DNA of 64,000 nt. Source: Prunus persica. Its lineage: Eukaryota; Streptophyta; Magnoliopsida; Rosales; Rosaceae. The number at the start of each line of letters is the position of its first letter. Positions within the stretch are counted from its first letter, which is position 1. Positions 34,888-45,130 of this stretch are shown here, piece by piece. The stretch covers positions 26,849,643 through 26,913,642 of the forward strand of contig NC_034009.1 of the NCBI RefSeq assembly GCF_000346465.2, read 5' to 3'. The position numbers and the translations under genes were made by a program. The notes beneath the pieces were generated by a model that saw only the letters and a list, made by a program, of their open reading frames with translations, made no database searches and was not told the origin of the DNA.

Positions 34888-35134
34888 AGCATCTCCAGCA
34901 GACTCTCTATCCTCTCATCTCTAGCTATTTTGATTAAAAAGAAGGAAAATTCTCATTCTAGCAGACTCTTTACTTGGCTCTCTATTTTGGAGAACCAACT
35001 TTTGGCTCTCTACATCTAGCAAAGAGGAGAGAGAAAGGGAGGCTCGCGAAATTGAAGAGAAAGATAAAAAGAGAAAATAATAATAAAATATTACAGATTA
35101 GCCAAAACAGAGAACATTGCCGAAGGAAACACCT
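34888..35134. mobile_element. Tourist-like MITE 1 (about 247 bp)
   Basis: The left end AAGCATCTCCAGC and the inverted right end AAGGTGTTTCC form an imperfect terminal repeat. It shares CTCTCTATCCTCTCATC and the GATTAGCC...AGAGAACATTGC right part with the MITE that follows directly. No coding capacity. The left end resembles the Harbinger terminus at 12533, so it could be mobilised by PIF-type transposases. Boundaries are good to a few bases; the flanking target duplication is not clean. Confidence 0.65.
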
Positions 35135-35322
35135 TTTAAGAGCATTTCCAACGGACTCTCTATCCTCTCATCCCTAGCTACTTTGGCTAAAAAGAAGGAA
35201 AATCCTCCTCCAGCAGATTCCCTACTTGGCTCTCTATTAGGGACATTTGGGAGGTTTGTGGGGTTGGGTTTCTACTTTTTTTTGTTTAATATATTGAATT
35301 TACAAGAGAAAGAGGGAGAAAG

Positions 35323-35337
35323 AGAAAGAGAAAATAA
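35323..35337. repeat. LINE target site duplication, left
   Basis: AGAAAGAGAAAATAA, 15 bp, repeated at 41535-41549 after the LINE poly-A. This is a typical target duplication length for L1-type insertions. Confidence 0.85.
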
Positions 35338-36103
35338 AAGTAGTTTCAAAGTTACCAACACATCATTTCATCAAAAGAAAAAGCGATATGAGAGAGACTC
35401 TCTGGAGGGGAAAAGAGGACAAAGGAACTAGGGCACGATTAGGACTCAAAAATTTGGGGACTAGAAAACAAGAAAGAGAAAAAGGCTTAGAAAGGAGAAG
35501 AGGAAGAGTCGAAAGATTTGATTGGAGGACCATCTCAAAAGGTGCTAAATATCTCAAGTAGGTTTCGACTTGCTCAATGTTCTTCTTTCATAAAGGATAC
35601 AATCATGGAAACGTGTATGGAAATGCAAAATTCTTGGATGGAAAAGGAAAGCAGGGCACATAATTGTGACGGTGAAGAACTCGATGGCGTCGGTTGCTCC
35701 CCTCGAGAATGTTTCTGATGGGTTCTATTGGGGAAGGATCCTAATCTCCTATTTTTATTATTGTGTAAAAGTGGTTAATTATTACTCTTGCATAATTAAG
35801 CTAATGGAAACTCAATCTAATGGCCAGGATTACACGGAGAACACCAATAGCCAGTTTTACATGATAAACCAGTTGAGTTATGATGCGTGCTCTGCTACAA
35901 TGTGGAGATTTCAAGATTTGGGGGAAGTTCCTTCTTTCTCACTTGCAAGCATTTGCATGCATTGGTGGTTGATTGTTTGGGTTAATCATTACTTCATGCA
36001 TTCGTTCCTTATTTATACTGTTATGTGGAGATGTTTTGTTATATGCTTCAAACACTTCCTTTGTTCCTACGACCTCTGCTTTAAGCTGTGTTTCTGTGTC
36101 AAT

Positions 36104-37365
36104 ATGAATCCCCAACTTGCTGTTAGCTCTTCTCGAACTAGGTCTCGTAGTACCAGTCCTAGATCCCCCCTTGATACTAGGATGACCCCTCCTCGTGAAC
36201 CTTCCAGAATTCACAAGGGCCGTTTTACCTTCACCATGGAAAACAATGAAACTAGGGTATCTACTATTGCGCTGGCTTCTAAAGTGCAGAGTCATTACGA
36301 AGCTTTCTGTCTTGTTAGGAAAGTTTTTGGCGTTCCTATTCCTGGGAGGGCTATTAGGAATGGACTGAAAAATGACTAGAAAGACCAGCAAGAAGAAGTC
36401 TCTGTCAATCACATTGGTAGAGATTGGTATAAGATTGAATTTGGAGCTGTGGAGGATGTAGAGTTTGTTCTTAAACACAGACCTTGGTTTGTCCAAGGTC
36501 AATTTTTGCGTTGCAAAGGTGGAGACTTGACTTCACTCCTTTCCATGCAGCTGTTGAGTCCATTGTCTGTTGGGCGAGAATTCCTTTCTTGCCGTTACAC
36601 TATAAGGACCCTGAAGTTTTAAGTGATTTGGTCTCCATCCTTGGGACCCCGATTTGCATTGACCACGCTTCCATGGTGGGAAAATAGAGTATGTTTGTTT
36701 GGGTTTGCTTGGAAGTGGATTTAACCAAGCCCTTGAAAAGGTGTCTCATTCTTGGAGATGAACCAAAAGAAACTTGTATTTATATCAGTTATGAAGTTCT
36801 GTTTACGATATGTTTTTATTGCAGCCAGAAAAAAGAGTCGGATCATGATTGCCCTGCCAAAATCTCTAACAAAAATTATCTCCAAGTGGAGAAACTAAAC
36901 AATGAACCTAGTTTCTTCCCTAAGGATTTGGTGCTAGATGAGGATGTTTGTAGGAATCTGCAAGATGATGTAATCCTTGTGTTTCCTCAACCGATTACGG
37001 TTGACGATATCCATAAGAATGAGAATGGTGAAGAGGTTGAGGAAGACAATCTGCAGAATACTGAGGAAAAAGAGGTGGGCTGGACAGTGGTGTCGGGTCG
37101 CAAAGGGAAAGGTAAAGGAGCTATGAGGGATGGTAGAACCTTCAAGGAAGTGGCGAGAGGGATTAGAATTACTGATGATAGCTCTGCTCCGATTCCTAAA
37201 GTCTTTTTTAAGGATGACGGGCCTAGTAGGATGGATAAGGGTAAGATGGTGGTGTCGGATCCGAGCCTTTCTCTGGAGGAGCATAGCTCTTCTAATGCTA
37301 AGGTTTTTAAGAGCCCTAAGAAGAGAGCTAGAGAGATCTTTGAAGAAGCACCGGAGGATTCATAA
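36104..37365 (+). pseudogene. LINE ORF1 (DUF4283/CCHC type), broken
   Basis: It starts at MNPQLAVSSSRTRSRS and runs to a UAG at 36377-36379. In the following frame, WYKIEFGAVEDVEFVLKHRP resembles the DUF4283 region of plant L1 ORF1. A frameshift near 36500 and a stop at about 36685 follow. The downstream open frame 36691-37365 has a CFYC...HDC zinc-knuckle-like cluster and an acidic and basic tail. In intact L1s this protein binds the LINE RNA. Confidence 0.75.
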
Positions 37366-37427
37366 CCTAGTGTTGAAATTCTGGAGGTTTTTCACCCTTC
37401 TGACCACGAAGACTTCAACCCCAATCC

Positions 37428-40400
37428 ATGAAGATTTTAGTCTGGAATAGCCGAGGCAGTGCCTGGCGTGGCTTTATTCTCCAAACTCTGTTTTATATCA
37501 ATACTCTTTGCTTAGATGTTTTGTGCATTTTAGATTCCAGAGCCTCTCGTGATCAGGCTGATCACTTGGTCCAGAGGCTGGGTTTTAATTGTAGTTTTTG
37601 TATCCCCTCTGTTGGGCAATGTGGGGGGATTATTTTGATGTGGAATCCTGCTATCTTTAATATAAGTATTTTGAATTATCATGAGCGTTATATTAATTGT
37701 GTGTTACAAGATATAACTACTAATAAGAGTTGGACTACAACTTTCATCTATGTTTACCCTCAAAAAGCCAAACAGAGCAATCTTTGGAGAAAAATTGTGT
37801 CTTTAAAACCAACAAATAATCACCCTTGGCTCATGCTAGGTGATTTTAATAGTATTTGTTCTATGAATGAAAAGGTGGGTGGTTCTCTTGGAACCTCTCA
37901 GGCCATGAGAAATTTCAATAAGTTTATAGATGACTGTGAAGTTGTTTCATTGGCTGCTACTGGTGTCTCTTTTACTTGGTGTAATGGGCATCATGACAAC
38001 ACCATTATTTACGAAAGACTAGACCGTGCTCTTGCCAACCCGAATTGGATGAGACTTCTCCCTCATTATGAGCTCCAAAACTTGCCTATTGTGAGGTCGG
38101 ACCATGGTCCAATTTTCCTTAAGTGTAATCAAATCTCTAGGAGAATCCCTAAAGCTTTTAAGTTTGAAGCCATGTGGCTTGCCCATAAGGATTTTCACCA
38201 AGTTGTTTCACAGGTTTGGAATTGCTCTTATGTTGGAAATGCTGCCCAATAGATCCAAACTTGCTGTAATACTTTCAAACACCAACTTAAAAATTGGAAT
38301 AGAAGTGTGTTTGGAGACCTTTTTCATAAGCTCAGGATCACCCAAGAAAACTCAGTCTTAATTCAAGAGCAATTGGCTCAAAATCCCTATGATCCTTTTT
38401 TGTTAGACCAAGACTTCAAATTGAACATTGAGTTAAAAATTTTGCTTGAACATGAAGAGGTTTTCTATGCCCAAAAAGCTAGAGCCAACTGGCTCCAGTT
38501 GGGTGATAAAAATACTAAATACTTCCACACTCAAGCTCTTATTAGAAGAAAAAGAAATCAAATTCTTAGAGTAAGGGATCTTAATTGTCTGTGGGTTGAA
38601 GGTGATATCCTTCCGGAAGCTTTCGTTCAAGCTTTTAAGCTTAGATTTACGGCTGAGCAGCCCCCCCTAATCATCACTTGATGATGGACTTTCTCCGAGT
38701 AATTGAGCCTTGTGTCACTAGTTTAGATAATGAGAATATCTTGGCTCCTATCTCAGATTTAGCATTGGAGTGTGCTTTAAAGAGTATTGACCCGCTTAAG
38801 GTGCCTGGGCCGGATGGTTTACAAGCTATCTTCTACCAGAAGTTTTGGGACAAGACTAAACATTGAATTAAATGTTTAGTCAATGATTTTCTTTCCGACA
38901 ATATTTCCCTCCCAAAGTGGCCTCTCCAGAGTCTGTTAACCACTTTAGACCGATAAGTCTTTGCAATGTTTCGTATAAGATTATCACTAAAATAATTGTT
39001 AGTCGGCTTAGGCCTATCCTTGCAAAGTGCATTTCCAAAAACCTGGGAGCCTTTGCCCCTGGTAGATCCATATTTGACAATATTTTTATTGCGCATGAAC
39101 TATTCCATGACTTTAAACGTAAGAAAGGTTCTAGGGGTGCTATGGCTATTAAAATTAACCTTGAAAAAGCTTATGATTTACTTGATTAGAAGTACATTAG
39201 AGGTTGCTTGAATCAGTTTGGTTTTAGCAATGATTGGTGTGCTCGCATTATGAATTGTGTTTCAAGCACTTCTTTTTCCATGCTAATTAATGGTTCTCCT
39301 TATGGCCATTTTAAGGCTTCTAGAGGAATTCGTCAAGGAGATCCCCTATCCCCTTACATTTTTATTCTTTGCATGGAACTTTTTATAAGACATTTTAATT
39401 CACTTGCTCAGAATCCTAAAACTCATGTGGGTTTTCTCTCTTCCCAGGGAGGTGATCGGATCTCTAACCTGGTTTTTGCTGACGATTGTCTTATTTTTGC
39501 CAGGTCAACTGCTATGGCTGCCAGAAATATCAACTGCTTATTGGATAATTTTGCCAAAGTGTCAGGGCAGAGAATTAATCTTCATAAGTCCACTGTTTAT
39601 TTTTCTGGTAATGTCCATTCTCAAGCTCGAAATGCTCTAAGCAACCTCTTGCAGATTCAGCATAAAACCACTCTTGGTCGCTACCTTGGCATACACAATA
39701 TCAGTTTTTGGAAAGATCCTGCTAATGCCAAGATGATGATAGATAGAATTCGATCCAAATTTGCCGGCTGGAAGGCCCAAACTTTATCTAGGGTGGGGCG
39801 GCTCACTTTAATCAAGGCTAGTGTTACGGGTGTCCCCAACCACACTCTTTCGTGTTTCAAGTGCCCTAAAGAAGTCTGTAGGGAAATGAATTCCTGTTGT
39901 AGACGTTTCTTCTGGGGCAATAGCATTAAAGTTCCCCATGTGGCCTGGAAAGACATTTGCTTGCCTCAAAGTCTGGGAGGCCTTGGGGTCAGATCTGCGG
40001 CTCTTTTCAACAAAGTGGCTTTAGCAAAATTAGGTTGGATCTGTTTAACTGATTCTTCCAATTGGTGGGCTCAAATTATGTTGAAGAAGTACTTGAAGAA
40101 TGCGGGTTTTCTTGTGACTGCTAAAAAGACTTCACATTCTTCGACTTGGAAAGCCATCCTTGAGGCGCGCTCTGTGCTTCACAAAGGTATAAGGTGGATT
40201 GTTGGTAATGGGCAATCCATTCCTTTCTGGACTGCTAATTGGGTCTTTCCTTTTCCTTTGTTAGATCTAATTCCTGTCTTCCTTAGAAATAATCTTAATT
40301 TAAATGCTAAAGTGTCTGACTTTATTCAAAATCAAGCTTGGAATTATGACAAGCTCTCTCAAGTGATTGATGATGATGTGATAGAAAAAATTCTGACCAT

Positions 40401-41508
40401 TCCTTTGCCCTTTTATCCTCTTCAAGATAAGCTTATCTGGGGGCCTGCCCCTAATGGAAATTTTTCTATAAAGTCTGCTTACAATTTACAACTGCAGGAT
40501 GAACAGAGTCACCCAAAAGCCCTCCTTTTGAAGAAAATGTGGAGTTTAATCCTCCCCCTAAAGTCAAACTTTTTTCGTGGCTTCTCATTTGGAAAAGACT
40601 GCAAGTTAGAAGCCATCTCTACAAATTTTTTACCTAATATCAATCCAGAATGCCCTCTGTGTAAGAATCATATGGAGACTATTAACCACTTATTCTTTGA
40701 GTGTCAGTTTGCAGTGAATATCTGGAGATGCACGTATTTTTTCCCTAACTATGCTCATCAGAATTTTGATGGCATTGAGTGGTTGGCTTCGCTACCTCAT
40801 ACCAAGGCTGTTGATGGCCCAAACGTTCTTTCCAAAGCTCTTCTTTTATGCTGGCAGATCTGGGAAGCCAAGAACAACTGCATTTTTAAAGACATCGATC
40901 TCCATCCAGTTAGAGTACTAAATGTGGCTGGTCGCATTGGGCTAGATTACTGGAAAATTAACTCTTGCCCGCCCCAGAAATCTACTGGAAAGGTTAACAT
41001 CAAGTGAGAACCACCGCCGCTAGACTGGGTTAAAGTGAATTTTGATGGTTTGGTGCGTGGTAATCTGGCTGCAACTGGTTTTGTAATTCGTGATTGGAAT
41101 GGTAATGTTCGTTTAGCTGGCACTAAAAACTCTGGTCAAGTTTCTATTACAGTCGCAAAGTGTTTGGCTCTTCAGGATGGCCTGGCTCATGCTATTCGTA
41201 AGGGTTGGCGAAAGATCCTGGTGGAAGGTGACTCAAAGCTTATCATTGATTGTGTTAATAATCTGGTTTCGGTTCCCTAGAGCATAAGTCTCTTTGTGCA
41301 AGACATTCGGTTGCTCAGTTCTTATTGCGAAGAGATTTCTTTTAAGCACATTTTTCGGGAGGCCAACTTTACTGCAGATGCTGTTGCTAGCTTAGGCCAT
41401 AGTCTTACTCCGTCCCGGTTGTGGGATAGGGGTCTTCCGTTAAGCTGTTCTGTTCCTTTCTATTTTGACTTGGTTGGGCCTGCGTGCCCCCGTAGTTTCC
41501 GGTTGTAA
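37428..41508 (+). pseudogene. LINE ORF2: endonuclease, reverse transcriptase, RNase H, broken
   Basis: The endonuclease (37428-38252) starts MKILVWNSRGSAWRG and has LGDFNSI, ERLDRALAN and RSDHGPI. The usual WNCRG Cys is Ser, and the metal-binding Glu position after the first block reads ILDSRAS with Asp. A UAG follows at 38250-38252. Reverse transcriptase pieces in shifted frames (38307-38681, 38678-38866, 38917-39189, 39208-41007) show HFRPISLCNV, RGIRQGDPLSPYIF and the catalytic FADD, then the C-terminal zinc-like region (CPLCKNHMETINHLFFEC). RNase H at 41026-41508 (NFDGLVRGNLAATGF, VEGDSKLIIDCVNN, REANFTADAVA) is cut by a UAG at 41278-41280. Not functional. Confidence 0.85.
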
Positions 41509-41534
41509 TTCTTTTTTTCCTATAAAAAAAAAAA

Positions 41535-41549
41535 AGAAAGAGAAAATAA
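41535..41549. repeat. LINE target site duplication, right
   Basis: The 15-bp match to 35323-35337. Its first A merges with the LINE poly-A. Confidence 0.85.
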
Positions 41550-41714
41550 TAAAAAAAATATTTTAGATTAACTAAAATAGAGAGCATTGCTGGAGAAAAC
41601 ACCCTTAAGTGGTTTGTTATAATAGCTTTCTAACTATTTAAGCTAGAATTTGGAGACTCTTCTAAGATGTTCTAACACCAAAGTGAAAGTCTCAAAAAAT
41701 AAAAAACAAAGGTA

Positions 41715-41788
41715 TGGCTTCGCCCAGGCTCGAACTGGGGACCTTCAGTGTGTTAGACTGACGTGATAACCAACTACACCACGAAACC
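41715..41788 (-). tRNA. tRNA-Val(AAC), array copy 5
   Basis: 74 nt, anticodon AAC, with the same T loop (TTCGAGC) as copy 1. Its flanks match the spacer of the 10.3-12.2 kb array: ACCAAAGTGAAA on the lower-coordinate side and TGTTGTTA on the other. It is therefore a member of the same tandem array, now 29.5 kb from copy 4 because transposons lie between. T runs downstream on the transcribed strand provide a terminator. Confidence 0.95.
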
Positions 41789-41921
41789 TTGTTGTTATGT
41801 CCTCAATGTTTGGGGTTTAATACTAAACATACAGCTGACTAATATCAAGGGGTAGGAACTGACTCATTTTGCTCAGTAGCACAGAAAGCACGGGGGAACA
41901 GGAAGAGCCTGGGCGACAAAG

Positions 41922-43961
41922 ATGATAAGCACCGGTAGGTTTTCACCTTCCTGCAATTACAAGTCTCTTTCCACCACCGGCCTCTCATTCTCACCATACA
42001 AAACCCACTTGGGCTTGGCCTTCTTCCCACACGCATCTTCAACCTCTTCGCTCCTCACCACTATTTTCAAAACCAGCTTGTTCCTCTCTCCCATTCAACA
42101 AACCCAACGCACAATTCTCGGCTTTCGCGGCGTCCATGGCCAGAGAATTAGTGGTTCCGGAGTCTCTGCCCGAAAAAAGCAGCGAAAAGGCGGCGTTGAG
42201 ATCTTAGAAATGGACGACTCTGATGATGAGGAGTTGGACTTGGACTTGGACGGCTCGGATGATGAGTTGGGTGGCGACGGTGACGACGAAGAAGATACGT
42301 TTGTGCCGTTTGGGAAGATGAAGAAGTGGCTGGAGAAGAAGCCCCTTGGGTTTGGCGAAGGCAAAGAGTACGACATTTCAATTGAAGAGAAGCTGCTCGA
42401 AGAAATGGAGAAGAGTAGACAAGCGCAGGCTGGGAATCTCACTAAGCTCTCAGACGACCCTGAAAACCTTAATTCCAAGCAAGACCAAAGCAAGAACAAG
42501 AACAAAGGTCTGCGTCTGTCTTCATTGGCTCTAAATCACACTCAGCCACCCACTCTCTAATTTACGATTGAATGTTTTACTTCAATTTTACTGCATTTGC
42601 AGCTGAAGAAGTGGTTCCAGCTGGAGTTAGAGTTCGTGTGCTGAACCTTCCAAAGAAGAAGAACATACATAGGGATTTGAGCGCAGCTTTCAAATTAGTC
42701 CCTGGTTTGCTTAGCATAAACCCTGCGGTTTCTGGAAACAAGAAAACTAAGGACCCCATTTGCAAGGGTTTTGCTTTTGTTCATTTTAAGTCTGAGCAGG
42801 ATGCAACTAGGTATGTTTTATGTTTAAAGTTATGAAATGGAATTCAAATTTTAAAACTTTTGCTGGTAACAATTATAAGAATATGAAAAAAGGTAGTGAT
42901 TGATGAGAAAGTGCAAAAGTTTGGGCTATGAATGTGGATAGGTGTGGTATATTAATGTAGAACAGGTTACAGGGCACACTTTCTAGTATGCATATTGAGA
43001 TTTGAGAACACTATCAAGCATGCATATTAACATTTGCCTTTTGATCTTAGGCATAGTGGGATAAATCTTATTGTTTTGCTGGCATTCTATTATCTGAAAT
43101 GATTGGCATTCCTCTCATGGCAGGTTTGTTGAAATGTTCTCTTCTCAGAGTGTTCAATTTGGTAAAATTCAGAAACAGATAAAATGCGAGTTTGTAGATT
43201 CGCAAGCCCTGAATTATGAGCAGAAAAAATCAACAGATAACCATACTGCTCCTCGACTAGCTGTTTCTGGACTGGGAGGAGGTCAGAAAGCTGTTGCTGA
43301 ATTGGATGTTTCTTCCTTGGATGCATGGGAGGAGACCATACCTGATGAATATGACGGCTCTGATGTGGAGCTTGTTGGACCAGAACTGGATGATGCCATA
43401 GATAATATGCAGAGAGCTGATTGTGACTTTGATGATTCTTCCCTGGACACATGGGAGGAGACCATACTTGATGAATATGAAGGCTCTGATGTTGAGGTTG
43501 TGGGACCAGAACTGGAAGATGCCATAGAGAATCTGGACTCTACCAGTAGGTCAGACCTAAATGGTGGAGATAGAGATAGCATGGAATTAAGGACAGAATC
43601 TGAGTCCTTATTAGCACATTCATCTTCCTCAAAGCAGCTACTTTCCAAGAGTAAAGAAGAGAAGCTTCCTCACCGAAAGCCGGTTGTGAAAGGGAAAGCA
43701 GAAAGGTCTCCTAAGAAGAAACTAACTGTGAAAGAAAAAACAGTGAAGGTTCCAAAATTGACTGTGGGGGGATCTGCCAAGAGGTAATCAACTACTTTTT
43801 GCAGAAGTTTTCATTTGTTTTTATTTCTTCTTTTAATGGAAAAATTACATTAAGTTTGTTGATCATGTTGCAGGTTAAAGGTCAAGGAGAAGGCTGTGCT
43901 TAACGATGTGTTCTCAAAATATGGGCCCAAAGCTACTTTGGCTACGAAGGAAGATAGCTAA
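41922..43961 (+). CDS. RBD1: Chloroplast RRM protein, RBD1-like (4 exons)
   Basis: RNA-binding protein; the Arabidopsis relative RBD1 acts in chloroplast 23S rRNA maturation and chilling tolerance. Exons are 41922-42507, 42603-42810, 43124-43783 and 43874-43961, all GT-AG, giving 513 residues. The N-terminus is a Ser/Thr-rich likely transit peptide (about 1-70), then a very acidic stretch (DDSDDEELDLDLDGSDDE). A single RRM spans about 200-290 with RNP2-like VRVLNLPKKKN and RNP1-like KGFAFVHF. Exon 3 carries two near-identical acidic repeats (SSLDAWEETIPDEY and SSLDTWEETILDEY, each about 34 residues with VGPEL). A lysine-rich tail ends KYGPKATLATKEDS. The identity rests on remembered family similarity and on the CYCD1;1 neighbourhood; the role here is inferred. 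Confidence 0.85.
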
Positions 43962-45130
43962 CCAACCAGTAACCAGGCTATTGTAAATCTTTTTGATCGA
44001 GAAAAGGAAACCATAACTATGAGCATGATGTGTAACTGTAAACTGGAAAGTGCAAATTGATGAATGAAATATGCTCTTCTTCCCCTTCTTGCCATCGATG
44101 TTATGGTTGATTATCTTCTCTAGAAACCTTAGGTTACACTTCCGTTTACAGTCTTATAATATAACATGTCAAATTGTCTCACGAGTCACAACAAAATACG
44201 TCATTCAGTCGGTTCGAATCAGTACATAACGCTAATGGTTTTGCCTTATTTTCTTATCTTTCTATTTCTACGCAAAAGTTGGTTAGGCGGGGAGATGTTC
44301 TTTAAACGTTGACGTTGAGAACATAAATAAATGATGTGGTATTGTCATATGGGCCTTATTGACTTGCAGCTTGCTCTTCGGGTGAAGCCTAGATACGGCA
44401 TGTCATTCAAGGGCAGAAGTAATAAGATTGGCATCCTCTGCAAGTTGTTGGTTCCTTTGACTACTTTTGGAACATCTATTGATGGCAATGGCGGCAAGTG
44501 TTTCAACACTACAAAGTGCTTCCCGAAACTTATTAACCTTTTGTGGCAATCTTCCTTATTTCATTCGGGATGTTCTCTTTTCAGCATTGTCATGGTGTTT
44601 AAGTTTTTATTATATAAATTCAATTTCCTCTAATGGTCATACTTAAACAAGGAATTACAAAAGCATAATTAAATTAAATTTGGCTCAATTAGATCCAGTA
44701 TACAGACTTACAGTAGTTGTGCCGTGCCACTGTGAACATGGAAACCATCCTTCTTTTTTGCCAGACATAGCAGTTAGTTCAAACATTATATTATAGGCAA
44801 AACATCCTCCCTGCATAGCAGTTAATTCAAATATTATTAGTCTTAATATAATGCTAAATTCGCCTAATTCTTTCCTAAGCATAGCGGACACAAATTATAG
44901 AGGAGATTCCTTTATGTTCGATTCTCTCATCCCAATATTTATTGTATAAAAAAAGAAAAAGAAAGAAAAACGTTAAATGATGTCGTGTTGACATATGGGC
45001 CGTGGCCCACAACTGATAGTCAGCCGGCCCAGTCAAACCCAAATCCTTTTCTATCTCTGGTCCTCTGGTCCTCTGGCCCTCTGGCTCTGTTTCAGAAACC
45101 TGGACAATCCATCCTGACGCTGCGTGTGTG
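43962..45130. other. Intergenic region RBD1-RNH1C
   Basis: It should contain the RBD1 3' UTR (to about 44090) and the RNH1C promoter. The middle carries a dispersed repeat (44623-44812) also found in a POLL intron. An A-rich run lies near 44947-44970. No additional gene is supported; the 44331-44633 open frame has no recognisable domain. Confidence 0.55.
44623..44812 (+). repeat. Dispersed repeat shared with POLL intron 7
   Basis: Collinear with 60575-60756: both contain GGTCATACTTAAACAAGGAA, TTTGGCTCAATTA, ATCCAGTATA, CAGTGTGAACATG-like and CAGTTAGTTCAAACATTAT words, and end near GGCAAAACAT. It is probably an uncharacterised short transposon or a duplicated genomic fragment. Confidence 0.8.

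Larger units (their letters stand above)
35338..41535 (+). mobile_element. L1-type LINE, near full length, broken
   Basis: About 6.2 kb on the plus strand with a 15-bp target duplication and a 3' A run at about 41524-41535. The order is a 5' UTR (about 35338-36103), ORF1 (nucleic-acid binding), and ORF2 with endonuclease, reverse transcriptase and a terminal RNase H, which is normal for plant L1 lineages. Many stops and frameshifts in both ORFs make it immobile. Confidence 0.88.
35140..41604. mobile_element. Tourist-like MITE 2, split by a LINE
   Basis: Left part 35140-35337 starts GAGCATTTCCAACGG; right part 41536-41604 ends GGAGAAAACACCC. TTAA flanks both sides (35136-35139 and 41605-41608). 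Without the LINE and one copy of its target duplication the element is about 250 bp and collinear with MITE 1. Confidence 0.7.
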
